In this document: piece after piece, positions 8,597-16,817 of the stretch | How the letters are laid out: every line of letters starts with the position of its first letter | Position numbering within the stretch: position 1 is the first letter of the stretch | NCBI GenBank assembly: GCA_947453695.1 | Contig: CANGHW010000021.1 | Location: 1-60,225 of the forward strand | Source of the DNA: Opitutia bacterium | GTDB taxonomy: Bacteria > Verrucomicrobiota > Verrucomicrobiia > Opitutales > Opitutaceae | Length of the DNA stretch: 60,225 nucleotides | Direction of reading: 5' to 3' | The notes under the pieces: generated by a model | What the model saw: the letters and a program-made list of their open reading frames with translations, nothing else | Told to the model about the DNA's origin: nothing | Database searches by the model: none | Program-made: the position numbers and the translations under genes

Positions 8597-9811
8597 TCAC
8601 AGGTCCCGCGCGTGGAGGTTCATAAACGTGCCGCCACCGGGCGTCGCGACTAGTCCGAAGGCACCGCGCGCTGGCGCGGCCGCGGGCAAGACCGTGACCT
8701 GCGCTTCCCGCACCGCGCTCGGCGCCGGCTCCTCGCGCCGGACGCGCACCTCAGTCCCGCGCACCGTGAGTGTAAAGCGGCTGAACTTGGCCGCCTCGGC
8801 GCCCGTCAGAGCAATCGTCGCCCCACGAAACTGCACCGCCGCCCCCACCGCCTTCGCCCCAGCCGCCACCTTCGGGGGCTGGAAATCCACGATGAACTCG
8901 GCGTCGCCAAATTGGCCTTCGGTCCACAGCTGCACTGCCGCATCCGTCGTGGCGGCCTCCCCGGGCACAGCGGCCTTCAACGCGAGTTTTTCACCCGCCA
9001 CCGCCCAACGTGACGCAGTCGCCGCGTTCGTGCGCCAGCCGCGCAAATCGACTGAATTGAATAACGCTCGCCAGCCCGGATCGAGCGGCGCCGTGTTGCT
9101 CGCATCGGCGCCCGTGGGCGGCAGTTCCTTGATGCGCAGATTGCGAAACTCCACCGGCGCGCCCTCCGACTCCAGCGCGAGGTAGCCCTTGCGATAGTTG
9201 GTGTTGTCGCCGCCGCTGACTTCCTTGCCGTTCACGTGCAGGCGCAGCGAACCGTTGTTCGCCACGATGCGGTAGTGGTTCCACTCCGGCGACGGCTTGC
9301 TGCGGTCCTCCGTCGGAAAACTGCGTTTGCCGTTCGTCTTACCGAAGTAGGTCATCGTCGCTCCGTGGATCGCAAACACGTCGCCGTGCGTCGTAAACCA
9401 GTCCGACTTCTTACCGCTCTTCTTCTCGAAATCCTCGGCGTAGCCGTGATCGAGAATCTGCACTTCGATGCCGCGCAGAAACGGCACCCCGGGCGCATTG
9501 ATCGGCGTGCCCCAGACGAAAAACCCGGAGTTGCCGCTGCGCTGGAGGTGGCGCCACTCGAGTTCGACGATGAAATTCTCATACTGCTTCACCGTGCGCA
9601 GACCGCCCGTGGGCTTGCCCGTGCAGTAAATTTTTCCGTCGCGCACGCTCCAGGTCTCGGGCGCGCAATTTAGGTTCGTCCAGCCCGTGAGGTCGCGGCC
9701 GTTAAACATCGGCACAAAACCATCCGCCTCGGACGCGGGCGTTTCGGCGGCAAAGACGGACGGGGCGCCGACCAAAAAAGCGGCAGCGAGCGACAGGAGG
9801 ATTTTTTTCAT
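8597..9811 (-). CDS. Secreted DUF1080 (3-keto-disaccharide hydrolase) family protein, duplicated
   Basis: A 404-aa secreted protein starting MKKILLSLAAAFLVGAPSVF with a clear signal peptide. The start at 9811 is supported by a 4-bp ATGA overlap with the upstream heparinase gene stop. The first half has the DUF1080/LamG-like signature: FVPMFNGRDLTGWTNLN, WSVRDGKIYCTG, FIVELEWRH, RSGNSGFFVWG, ILDHGYAEDF and NHYRIVANNG. A second related half starts near residue 240 (GWRALFNSVDLRGWRT) but is more divergent. The family includes 3-keto-glycoside hydrolases and many uncharacterised Verrucomicrobia/Planctomycetes proteins. Co-transcription with the polysaccharide-lyase-like gene supports a glycan-degradation role. 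Activity of the second half is doubtful. Confidence 0.85.
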   Translation of the reverse strand: MKKILLSLAAAFLVGAPSVFAAETPASEADGFVPMFNGRDLTGWTNLNCAPETWSVRDGKIYCTGKPTGGLRTVKQYENFIVELEWRHLQRSGNSGFFVWGTPINAPGVPFLRGIEVQILDHGYAEDFEKKSGKKSDWFTTHGDVFAIHGATMTYFGKTNGKRSFPTEDRSKPSPEWNHYRIVANNGSLRLHVNGKEVSGGDNTNYRKGYLALESEGAPVEFRNLRIKELPPTGADASNTAPLDPGWRALFNSVDLRGWRTNAATASRWAVAGEKLALKAAVPGEAATTDAAVQLWTEGQFGDAEFIVDFQPPKVAAGAKAVGAAVQFRGATIALTGAEAAKFSRFTLTVRGTEVRVRREEPAPSAVREAQVTVLPAAAPARGAFGLVATPGGGTFMNLHARDL

Positions 9812-12351
9812 GGGGTGGAAGCTTCTTGAAAGGTCCATGCGATCTTACCGCCCTGCACCGAAGCGACCGCAAACCGCCCGGCCAGCGCCTGACCGCCTGC
9901 CTCCGCGGCAAGCACACGCGTGCCGCCTGCAGGATCACTCGTCACATAGTCCGTGCCGAGCGCTGTTTCGATCGCCAGCACGCCGGGCGAGTGCCAGGCG
10001 ACCCCGCGCACAAAGGCCCGGCCACACATCACGCCTTCAAACACCGAGACAAACCTCCGCGGTCCGTCACCCGTGGTGCGGCGCACGACATAGGCTAGCG
10101 TCGCCCCCACGTCGGAGTTTTTCCAATCGCGCTGGCCCCAGCCGTCCGCGAGCCACGCACGTTCGCCGGGCTCGCTCACGTTCCAGGCGACGCAGGTCTG
10201 GTTGGGGCCGGCCTTCCAGGTTGCGCGCCAAACGTCGCCGCCGGCGAGCGCCCGCACCCGGTTGAAATCGTAGAGTTTCGTCCCCGCCGGCTCGTCCGCA
10301 GCGGTGCGGCCGACGATCTCCGCCGCCGGTGCCGAAGCGTGGTAAACAAAATCCTGCGTCCGTCCGCCCTGCACGCGGAAGAAATCCACCACGTAGCTAC
10401 GGCCTTCGCCATGGTCGATGATCGCCGCCGTGCGCCGGTATTCCCGCGCCTCCTTGTAGGCCTGCGAGGTCGCTTCCATCACCTTCACGTGAGCGGAGGT
10501 CCGCGTGAAGACCACATCGCCGCCGCGGTCCTTCGTGAGCTGGTCCTTCTCGTCAAGCACGACGGTGTTGTGCGCAACGGTGCGAGAAGTCTGGTGCTTG
10601 TGGGGATGATCCCAGAGGTAGCCGAGGTCGGAGAGCAGCTCGCGGCCGTTTTTCCAGTAGTAGAGATTGAGGCTGTCCTGGTGGTGATGGTTGTTCCACC
10701 GGCTCGCGCTGAGGAGCAGGAGGCTTTCGCGGCCGTCGGCCCCTGTGCGCATATGCCCGATGCGCAGCTCGGGCGGGAAAAAATCCAGGAGCACGATCCG
10801 CGGCGCCGCCTTCGTCTCAAGGCCCGGCTCGCGATAGTAGAGCGCCAGCGGCGCATAGCCCCGCGCCAGATCGTCGCCGCAGGTTTCCTTGAGCAACGCC
10901 AGATACTCTGGGCGCTCCGGATAGTTCGCCGCCATCAGCTCCACGAAGTGGCTGTTCAACTTCGAGTCGCGGTAAGAGTCGGCATAGGGCGGAAATAGCA
11001 AATCACCCTGCAGGCCCTTGAAGCAGTTTTCCCACACGCGCTCGTAGGCGGTGCCGTGATAGAGATCGGTCGCGACGCGGCGTTTGCCATCGGGCGCACG
11101 GTAACCCGCCGGCTCCGAGTAGCCGCGCAGCGCCTGCGGCATATCCCAGATGTTGCCCAACGTCATCGTCGCATAGGCCGGCGACTCCGACGTCGTGCCG
11201 TCGGGCAAAAACCATTCGTCGATCGTCTGCTGAAAACCGTCCCAACCGAAACGCACGAGCCCAGGGTGTCCCACGCACAAGCCCACGAGCGCGGCCGCGG
11301 TGCGATTGCCCACCGATTTGTTGTTGATCTGCTTGTCGCTCACGAGGAGCAGCGTGCTCTCGAGCAGCAGATCGCGTTCAATCAGGCGGCGCTCGGCGTC
11401 GGTGTAGACCGGCGTGCCGTCGGCCTCCTTGGCTTCGCAGGTGAAATCATACGCCTCCACCACCCGCCGCACGAACCACGACTCCTGCCCGACCGCCGAC
11501 GCTCGGCCGGCACTCCAGTAACCGGTGTGCAGCCGGCGATCCGGCTTCGTCGGCGGCACGCACAGCTCCGGGGCCGGCAGTTGGTTGATCATCTGCGCCG
11601 CCACGCGCGGGTCCATATCTGCATATTCCCCGTAGCCCGAGTGCACGAGCCAGCGCGGGTAGCAGGCGGCGAAACGCAGTAAGATCGCTCGCACTCCACG
11701 CGCGGCCTCGACTCGGCCGGTGAGCAAAAAACTCTCGGCCATCGAGCGCGCGACGCCCGACAGGTGGGCGACTTTGTGCGCACGGATCGTGGCCGTGAAA
11801 CTCGGCCGGCCCGTCTTGTAACCAAAGATCACGAACGGTTCCGCCCCGCAAAACGTGATCGTCTGCGGCGTGCCCCACGTCGTCTGCAGCACGACGGATT
11901 CGGGATACTTCTCGTTCGGAAAAACCGTGCGGCACACGTTGCACGTCAATTGGTCCGGCGCCGACTCCGCCCACGACCACATCCCGTGCGGATGGACCGG
12001 CTTCCCTTGGTCGCGACACGCCGGGCAGGGCGTGAACTTGGCGTCACCGGGCGTCGTCTCCGGAATCATCGTGCGCAGATAGTCCGGCGTGAGCTTGCCA
12101 GCATTGCCGCGCACACCGCGCTCTAGGCTCGCGAGGTAGGCCTTGGCCCACGCGTAGCGCGTCAGATTCTCACGAGCCCGTGCAATGTCCGCCGGTTTGA
12201 ACGCCCCGCTCGGATGCACGACTCCACCGCGGAACTGCTCCCAGTCGCTCCAATCGAAGAGCGGTTCCGTCGCGGCCACTCCGACGCGGGCGAGCGCAGC
12301 CATCGATACGCAGACGGCAAGGAGAACTCTCAGCGGGGCGGGGTGCGGCAT
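9808..12351 (-). CDS. Secreted heparinase II/III-like polysaccharide lyase
   Basis: An 847-aa exported protein. The start at 12351 (MPHPAPLRVLLAVCVSMAAL) begins a signal peptide; longer frames run into arginine-rich out-of-frame sequence and the divergent gene. The N-terminal two-thirds is alpha-toroid-like, with a cysteine-rich patch near CPACRDQG and CNVCRTVFP (possible zinc knuckle). The C-terminal third carries the heparinase II/III beta-sandwich signature SRWNNHHHQDSLNLYYW, then SDLGYLWD and VAHNTVVLDEK. Such lyases cleave acidic polysaccharides by beta-elimination; heparin, alginate or other uronic-acid glycans are all possible. The gene overlaps the DUF1080 gene by 4 bp (operon) and is divergent, across 100 bp, from the Tat-exported propeller protein gene. 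Confidence 0.85.
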   Translation of the reverse strand: MPHPAPLRVLLAVCVSMAALARVGVAATEPLFDWSDWEQFRGGVVHPSGAFKPADIARARENLTRYAWAKAYLASLERGVRGNAGKLTPDYLRTMIPETTPGDAKFTPCPACRDQGKPVHPHGMWSWAESAPDQLTCNVCRTVFPNEKYPESVVLQTTWGTPQTITFCGAEPFVIFGYKTGRPSFTATIRAHKVAHLSGVARSMAESFLLTGRVEAARGVRAILLRFAACYPRWLVHSGYGEYADMDPRVAAQMINQLPAPELCVPPTKPDRRLHTGYWSAGRASAVGQESWFVRRVVEAYDFTCEAKEADGTPVYTDAERRLIERDLLLESTLLLVSDKQINNKSVGNRTAAALVGLCVGHPGLVRFGWDGFQQTIDEWFLPDGTTSESPAYATMTLGNIWDMPQALRGYSEPAGYRAPDGKRRVATDLYHGTAYERVWENCFKGLQGDLLFPPYADSYRDSKLNSHFVELMAANYPERPEYLALLKETCGDDLARGYAPLALYYREPGLETKAAPRIVLLDFFPPELRIGHMRTGADGRESLLLLSASRWNNHHHQDSLNLYYWKNGRELLSDLGYLWDHPHKHQTSRTVAHNTVVLDEKDQLTKDRGGDVVFTRTSAHVKVMEATSQAYKEAREYRRTAAIIDHGEGRSYVVDFFRVQGGRTQDFVYHASAPAAEIVGRTAADEPAGTKLYDFNRVRALAGGDVWRATWKAGPNQTCVAWNVSEPGERAWLADGWGQRDWKNSDVGATLAYVVRRTTGDGPRRFVSVFEGVMCGRAFVRGVAWHSPGVLAIETALGTDYVTSDPAGGTRVLAAEAGGQALAGRFAVASVQGGKIAWTFQEASTP

Positions 12352-12451
12352 GGGACCGAAGACGGCCCGCCGACCCTGAGAGTTGCATCCTGTTGTTGCA
12401 CGCGCAAAGGCTCGACGCCGCCGGGCGACGCGTTGAAGTCCTCTCCGCCCG

Positions 12452-13951
12452 ATGCCCCACCCCACCCGCCGCGCCTTCCTCCGCCATACTTCGCGGCTCG
12501 CCGCCGCCCTGCCGCTGGCCCACGCGGCGCTCGGCGGCGCGGAACGTCCGACTCTGCCGCCTCCCGCCGTCCCGTCCCCTCCGAATGGCACGCTCCGCGA
12601 AATCCTCTTCAGCCCGGGCAATATCACCGAGCGGAAAAACTGCTACGACCGCCTCGAGCCACTGAAAAAGCCGGCGCAAAACCCCCTCCTCACCGCCCAA
12701 ATGCCGTGGGAGAAAAGCGGCATCTGCTGGGGTAGCGTCCTCCGCTCGGCGGTCGACGGTAAGTTCAAGTTTTTCTACAGCACCGATTTTCCCGGCGCGC
12801 AGGAAGGCGCGGTCACGGTCGACAATTCCATGCAGGGTAAAAACCACTGCGTCGTCTGCTACGCCGAATCCGACGACGGCCTCGTCTGGCGCCGCCCCGC
12901 GCTCGACCTCTTTTTTAAGGACCAGTTTCCCGGCAACAACATCGTCCTCACCTGGGCCGCCTACTATAACGACTCGCCCTCCGTCATCGAAGACATGCAC
13001 GAGCGCGATCCGCTGCGGCGCTACAAGCTGATGATGTTTCACCTCGATACAAAGAATCGCGACCTCACCGGTTGCTGCCTCTTCGTCTCGCCCGACGGCC
13101 TGCGCTGGACTTTTACCGGCACCGTGCTGCCGGCGCAGGACGCCTCGTGCCTTTGGCAGGATCGCCGCACCGGCCGCTACTACGCGTTTCTCAAAGACCG
13201 TCTCGGCAACAACCGCAGCCGGATGCTCGCGCACAGCGACGATTTTACCACGTGGTCCGAGCCGCAGTGGATTTTCACGCCCGACCACGGCGATCACGAC
13301 GGCACGAACTTCTACAACCAGTCTGCCTTCACGCTCAGCGGCCGCACGCTCGGTTTTCTCAATCTCTACGACCTCACCACGCAGACCACCTGGGTCGAGC
13401 TGGTCGAGAGTGGCGACAACCACACGTGGCGCCGCATGCCTTCGCGCGCCCGCGTGCTCCAGCCCGGCGCGCCCGGCAGCTACGATAACGGTGGCGCCTA
13501 TGTCGGCCTCGCCGAGCCCATCCTCGTCGGCGACGACTACCGCTATTACTATTATGCCTCCGCCGACCGCCACGACGCGGCCGATACCGGCGGCAATCCC
13601 GCCCAACGCCCCTCGCTCGCCTACGCGACGTTCCGCCGCGACCGACTCGTCGGCCAGCAAACCGAACACGACGGCGCGTTTGCGACGCTACCCTTCGTCT
13701 GCCCCGGCGGCCGGCTCTTCCTCAACTTCGTCTGCACCGGCGAAGTCACGGTCTCTATCAAACGTCCCGGTTACGGCGGCGACTACGAGACGTTCACGAA
13801 CGCCGATTGCGTGCCCGTCACCGGCGACCACCTCCGCCGCGAGATCGTCTGGAAAACGCAGCTCACGCTCGACGCCCTGAAGGGAAAATACATCCGCCTC
13901 AAAATCTCCGGTCGCAACGTCGTCGCCTACAGCGCGGCGATTGAAATTTGA
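12452..13951 (+). CDS. Tat-exported glycosidase-like beta-propeller protein
   Basis: The 499-aa product starts MPHPTRRAFLRHTSRLAAAL, a twin-arginine signal with a following hydrophobic segment. The body reads as a five-bladed-propeller type protein related to GH32/GH43-like proteins: WEKSGICWGSVL, FFYSTDF, YAESDDGLVWRRP, RYKLMMFHLD, SPDGLRWTFTG and YYAFLKDR are successive blade strands. A C-terminal beta-sandwich runs from about residue 400 (FVCPGGRLFLNF, KGKYIRLKISGRNVVAYSA). No catalytic acid pair can be assigned safely. It faces the heparinase-like gene across a shared 100-bp promoter spacer, so the two may be induced by the same glycan. Function beyond probable glycan binding or hydrolysis is unknown. 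Confidence 0.72.
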   Translation: MPHPTRRAFLRHTSRLAAALPLAHAALGGAERPTLPPPAVPSPPNGTLREILFSPGNITERKNCYDRLEPLKKPAQNPLLTAQMPWEKSGICWGSVLRSAVDGKFKFFYSTDFPGAQEGAVTVDNSMQGKNHCVVCYAESDDGLVWRRPALDLFFKDQFPGNNIVLTWAAYYNDSPSVIEDMHERDPLRRYKLMMFHLDTKNRDLTGCCLFVSPDGLRWTFTGTVLPAQDASCLWQDRRTGRYYAFLKDRLGNNRSRMLAHSDDFTTWSEPQWIFTPDHGDHDGTNFYNQSAFTLSGRTLGFLNLYDLTTQTTWVELVESGDNHTWRRMPSRARVLQPGAPGSYDNGGAYVGLAEPILVGDDYRYYYYASADRHDAADTGGNPAQRPSLAYATFRRDRLVGQQTEHDGAFATLPFVCPGGRLFLNFVCTGEVTVSIKRPGYGGDYETFTNADCVPVTGDHLRREIVWKTQLTLDALKGKYIRLKISGRNVVAYSAAIEI

Positions 13952-14517
13952 CTACGCTCGCGAGCAGGGCGCAAGGCCGGTCGCATTTTGTCAATCCTCC
14001 CAGCGCTTCCCAGCGCCTCCTACGCAGCCCGCTAACCGGAGAGAATCATTTCATCGAATTGACCGCGAACGTCCCCCGTCAAAAGCACCAGAGTCAATTG
14101 CTGTGACGATTTATCGGTTCGGCGAAGGAAGCCGACGACTTGGGTGAAGCGTCGGCGGCGCCGCCGTGAATGCCCGTCCTTTACACCGCTCGCGGTTTCA
14201 CGGTGGCGGAAAAAATCCTCGCGAGAGTCTCCCGAAGACGGAGCGCCGTCAATGACACCTATTCCGTCCGCGGCTGGTGTCAAAAAGACGAGCCAGCACT
14301 AATACGCAGAAACGCGAATACAGTGCTCTGTTTACCCCTAGCGACTGCAACGCGCTCTGTAGCAAATCGAAGCCAACGAGACCGAGCCGGCCGTCGACAC
14401 GTGCACGATTTCGACGAGGCGCTCCGCATCGTGTAGCGGGCAGCTGCGAGGTTATATCGGAGCCCCTAAATCCCGCATGTGAAGTCCTAAGACCCGTCGT
14501 CCGCAAACCGATCCGGT
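13952..14517. other. 566-bp spacer with no supported gene
   Basis: I see no convincing gene in this stretch. It has lower GC and more scattered stops than its surroundings, and the open frames (for example 14032-14283 on the - strand, 83 codons) show no recognisable protein pattern, signal peptide or ribosome-binding site. A short tandem duplication (TCCCAGCGCT / TCCCAGCGCC) occurs near 13995-14020. The region separates the 3' ends of the convergent propeller and TIR-TPR genes and may contain degraded sequence. Confidence 0.5.
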
Positions 14518-16629
14518 CTATTTTTTCCCGGGTTGGGTCCGGCTCACCGCAGCGCGCGCTATCCGATAATCATCGTCGAGGCCGAGTTTCACCAACAGCG
14601 CATGAAAACGCGGGTCGTCGCGATAAGGGTCCCACATGTCATACCAAAAGAAACTTGGCGCCCAAACGGCAGCCGGAGTCTGTTCCAACGCGGGTAACGC
14701 TTCGTCGAAACGACCGGCCGCCACCAAGACCATCCCATAGCGATAATCCGTCGGTGGCAATTGGGCCAAGGCCATGCGGGCGGCGGCCGCAGCCTCTTCT
14801 TCGAGGCCCGCCTTGCGCAGCAAAGATACCGTCGCAAACGCTCCGGTTACATCAATGCGGTCGCCGCGAATGATGCTCCGCGCCGCCGCCAACGCCTCTT
14901 CGCGGGCACCGCCCGCGAGAAACACCGTCCCCGCAAACAACAGACTGGTGGCTTTGGCCTGATCTTTGGCGAGGCCCAGAGCACGCCGGGCAAACGGAAG
15001 CGCCTCCGCAAATCGACCGGACGCTTTGAGACTAATGGCGTGCTGCACCAAATTGATACTTGAAAGCGGGTCGATTTCGACTGCCGCGTTGGACTGCACC
15101 AGCGAACGGTCGAGCAGTCCCTGCGCGTTCAGCACGATCGCATAATAACCACGAGCCGTGACCAGGTTTGGGTTGAGCGCGATTGATTTCTTCAAAAGCG
15201 ATTCTGCTCCTCGTTGATCGCCGGTGTAGAAGTAAACGTAACCAAGCGTGGCGACTGCTTCCGCCAGATCGCCGTCAAGTTGGAGCGCCCGCTCCGCCGA
15301 TTCGCGTGCCTTACGCATGTCATGCAACCACGTGCTGCGAGCATCCGTAAGCTGCCAGATTCCGCGAATCAGATAGACATCTGCGAGCCCGGCATGAGCT
15401 TGGGCAAAATCGGGATCAAGCTTCAACGCCTGCAGGAAATCCGCCTCGGCCAACGCCGAACCTTTCGCCGTGCGATCACTCCAGTAATGTCGCCCACGCG
15501 CCACCAAACGAAACGCCTCAGGATCAACCGTCCGCATTGAGCCACCGACATCGACCCCAAGTTTGAGCCGTAGATTCCGCGCGATATCCCGCGCAATTTC
15601 ATCCTCGACCGTGAACAAGTCTTTCGCCGGGCGGAGATAGCGTTCGCTCCACAGCTGTTCGCCCGTCTGCGCACGGATCAAATGGGCGAAAATCCGCAAC
15701 ATCTCTCCTTCGCGCTGCACGGTGCCTGTCACGAGGTGGTTCGCACCCAACATCCGCCCGATTTCCTGCGGACTAGCATCTGATTTCTTGAAGAAAAATG
15801 CCGAAGTCCAGGCCACGACCCGTAGGCCCGGCACGCGCCCCAGGGAAACCATCAACTCCTTGCTGATTCCGTCGGAGAAAAACTCGTGGGACTCGCCGGA
15901 AGCTTTGTCTTCAAAGGCAAGCACGGCGACGGACTCGACCGCCTTCGCCGTTGAGGCGCCTGATTCGTCGACCAACGCCTTCGTCGCGTCGGATTTCCGG
16001 GTGCTGTGCACGGCAAAACCGATCAACCCTGCGATAACCACGACCGCCAAAGCTGCCAGCACCACCGAACGGTATCTCCCCTTTGGCGGCATCCGCGACG
16101 CCGTTGTGCGCCCGACTTCGTGCGCAATGCCCGGCCTGATCACGTGTGGTTCGACAGACGCCGAGAGCGACGCATGATGAACATTGCGCGAGCCGAGCAG
16201 TTTCTTGACGTGGTCGCAAAACGCCGCGTCCACTTCGCCGCCCGGTAGGCGTGTCCAATGCGCGGCGAGAAAAGAGTCAGGCACGTCCGCCCGGGATTCG
16301 ATCGTGTCGTCGATGCACACGGGGACCACGAACGCCTTGGACCGCCCCATCAAGTGCGTGCGCTGGTCGCCAAGCCGCCATTCGAGTCGAAAATATCCTT
16401 CCGGCCTAGCTTGGGTGGAGGCCGAGATAATGGGGAGAAACAAGCCGCAGTCCTTGATCCGCTGTCGGATCGTCGAATCCCAGGAATCGCCGCCTCGTAG
16501 CGTGCTCTGGTCGAACCACACTTCCACGCCGCTGGCCCGCAAAGCGTCAGCAATGCGTTGGGCGGCGGCGCTGTCTTCGCGGGCATAACTGAGAAACACA
16601 GCTCCGAATCGTGGGCTTTGGTCGGACAT
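14518..16629 (-). CDS. TIR domain - transmembrane - TolB/FlgO-like - TPR protein
   Basis: A 703-aa protein with four recognisable parts. Residues 8-145 are a TIR domain (AVFLSYAREDS box 1; Glu83 in FRLEWRLG at the usual position of the NADase glutamate). Residues 187-207 are one transmembrane helix. Residues 225-355 match the TolB-N/FlgO-like module common in adenylate-cyclase-type sensors (VAVLAFEDKASG, FFSDGISKELMVSLGRVPGLRVVAWTS split over two blocks, LVTGTVQREG, LWSERY). Residues 375-690 are TPR-like helical repeats. The TIR domain would face the cytoplasm and the TPRs the periplasm. It is divergent from a TonB receptor gene over 188 bp. It could be a signalling or regulatory protein of that receptor or a stress/defence sensor; no helicase, nuclease or other defence partner is adjacent. 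Confidence 0.8.
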   Translation of the reverse strand: MSDQSPRFGAVFLSYAREDSAAAQRIADALRASGVEVWFDQSTLRGGDSWDSTIRQRIKDCGLFLPIISASTQARPEGYFRLEWRLGDQRTHLMGRSKAFVVPVCIDDTIESRADVPDSFLAAHWTRLPGGEVDAAFCDHVKKLLGSRNVHHASLSASVEPHVIRPGIAHEVGRTTASRMPPKGRYRSVVLAALAVVVIAGLIGFAVHSTRKSDATKALVDESGASTAKAVESVAVLAFEDKASGESHEFFSDGISKELMVSLGRVPGLRVVAWTSAFFFKKSDASPQEIGRMLGANHLVTGTVQREGEMLRIFAHLIRAQTGEQLWSERYLRPAKDLFTVEDEIARDIARNLRLKLGVDVGGSMRTVDPEAFRLVARGRHYWSDRTAKGSALAEADFLQALKLDPDFAQAHAGLADVYLIRGIWQLTDARSTWLHDMRKARESAERALQLDGDLAEAVATLGYVYFYTGDQRGAESLLKKSIALNPNLVTARGYYAIVLNAQGLLDRSLVQSNAAVEIDPLSSINLVQHAISLKASGRFAEALPFARRALGLAKDQAKATSLLFAGTVFLAGGAREEALAAARSIIRGDRIDVTGAFATVSLLRKAGLEEEAAAAARMALAQLPPTDYRYGMVLVAAGRFDEALPALEQTPAAVWAPSFFWYDMWDPYRDDPRFHALLVKLGLDDDYRIARAAVSRTQPGKK

Positions 16630-16817
16630 GGGCTGACGAGACTTCTGCTGGACCAGAATCGCGCCCGAGCGTCGTGACGAGGAAAAATCAACCGACTTGC
16701 CCCTGCGTGGCTCGCATTCATCACCTTGAAGTCGTTCCCTTGGGTGCCTTTCCGATTGCGTGAGCCATACCCTTACTCGAAAAGGTTCGGCAGCCCCGCT
16801 CTACCGACACTTCCCTC

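Noticed and set aside
12352..12451. Operator from repeated GTTGCA in the divergent spacer
   Set aside because: Two GTTGCA copies seven bases apart are present, but there is no palindrome or second occurrence elsewhere to support a regulator site.
14032..14283. 83-codon gene on the - strand in the 14 kb spacer
   Set aside because: No ribosome-binding site, composition or motif support; neighbouring frames are equally open.
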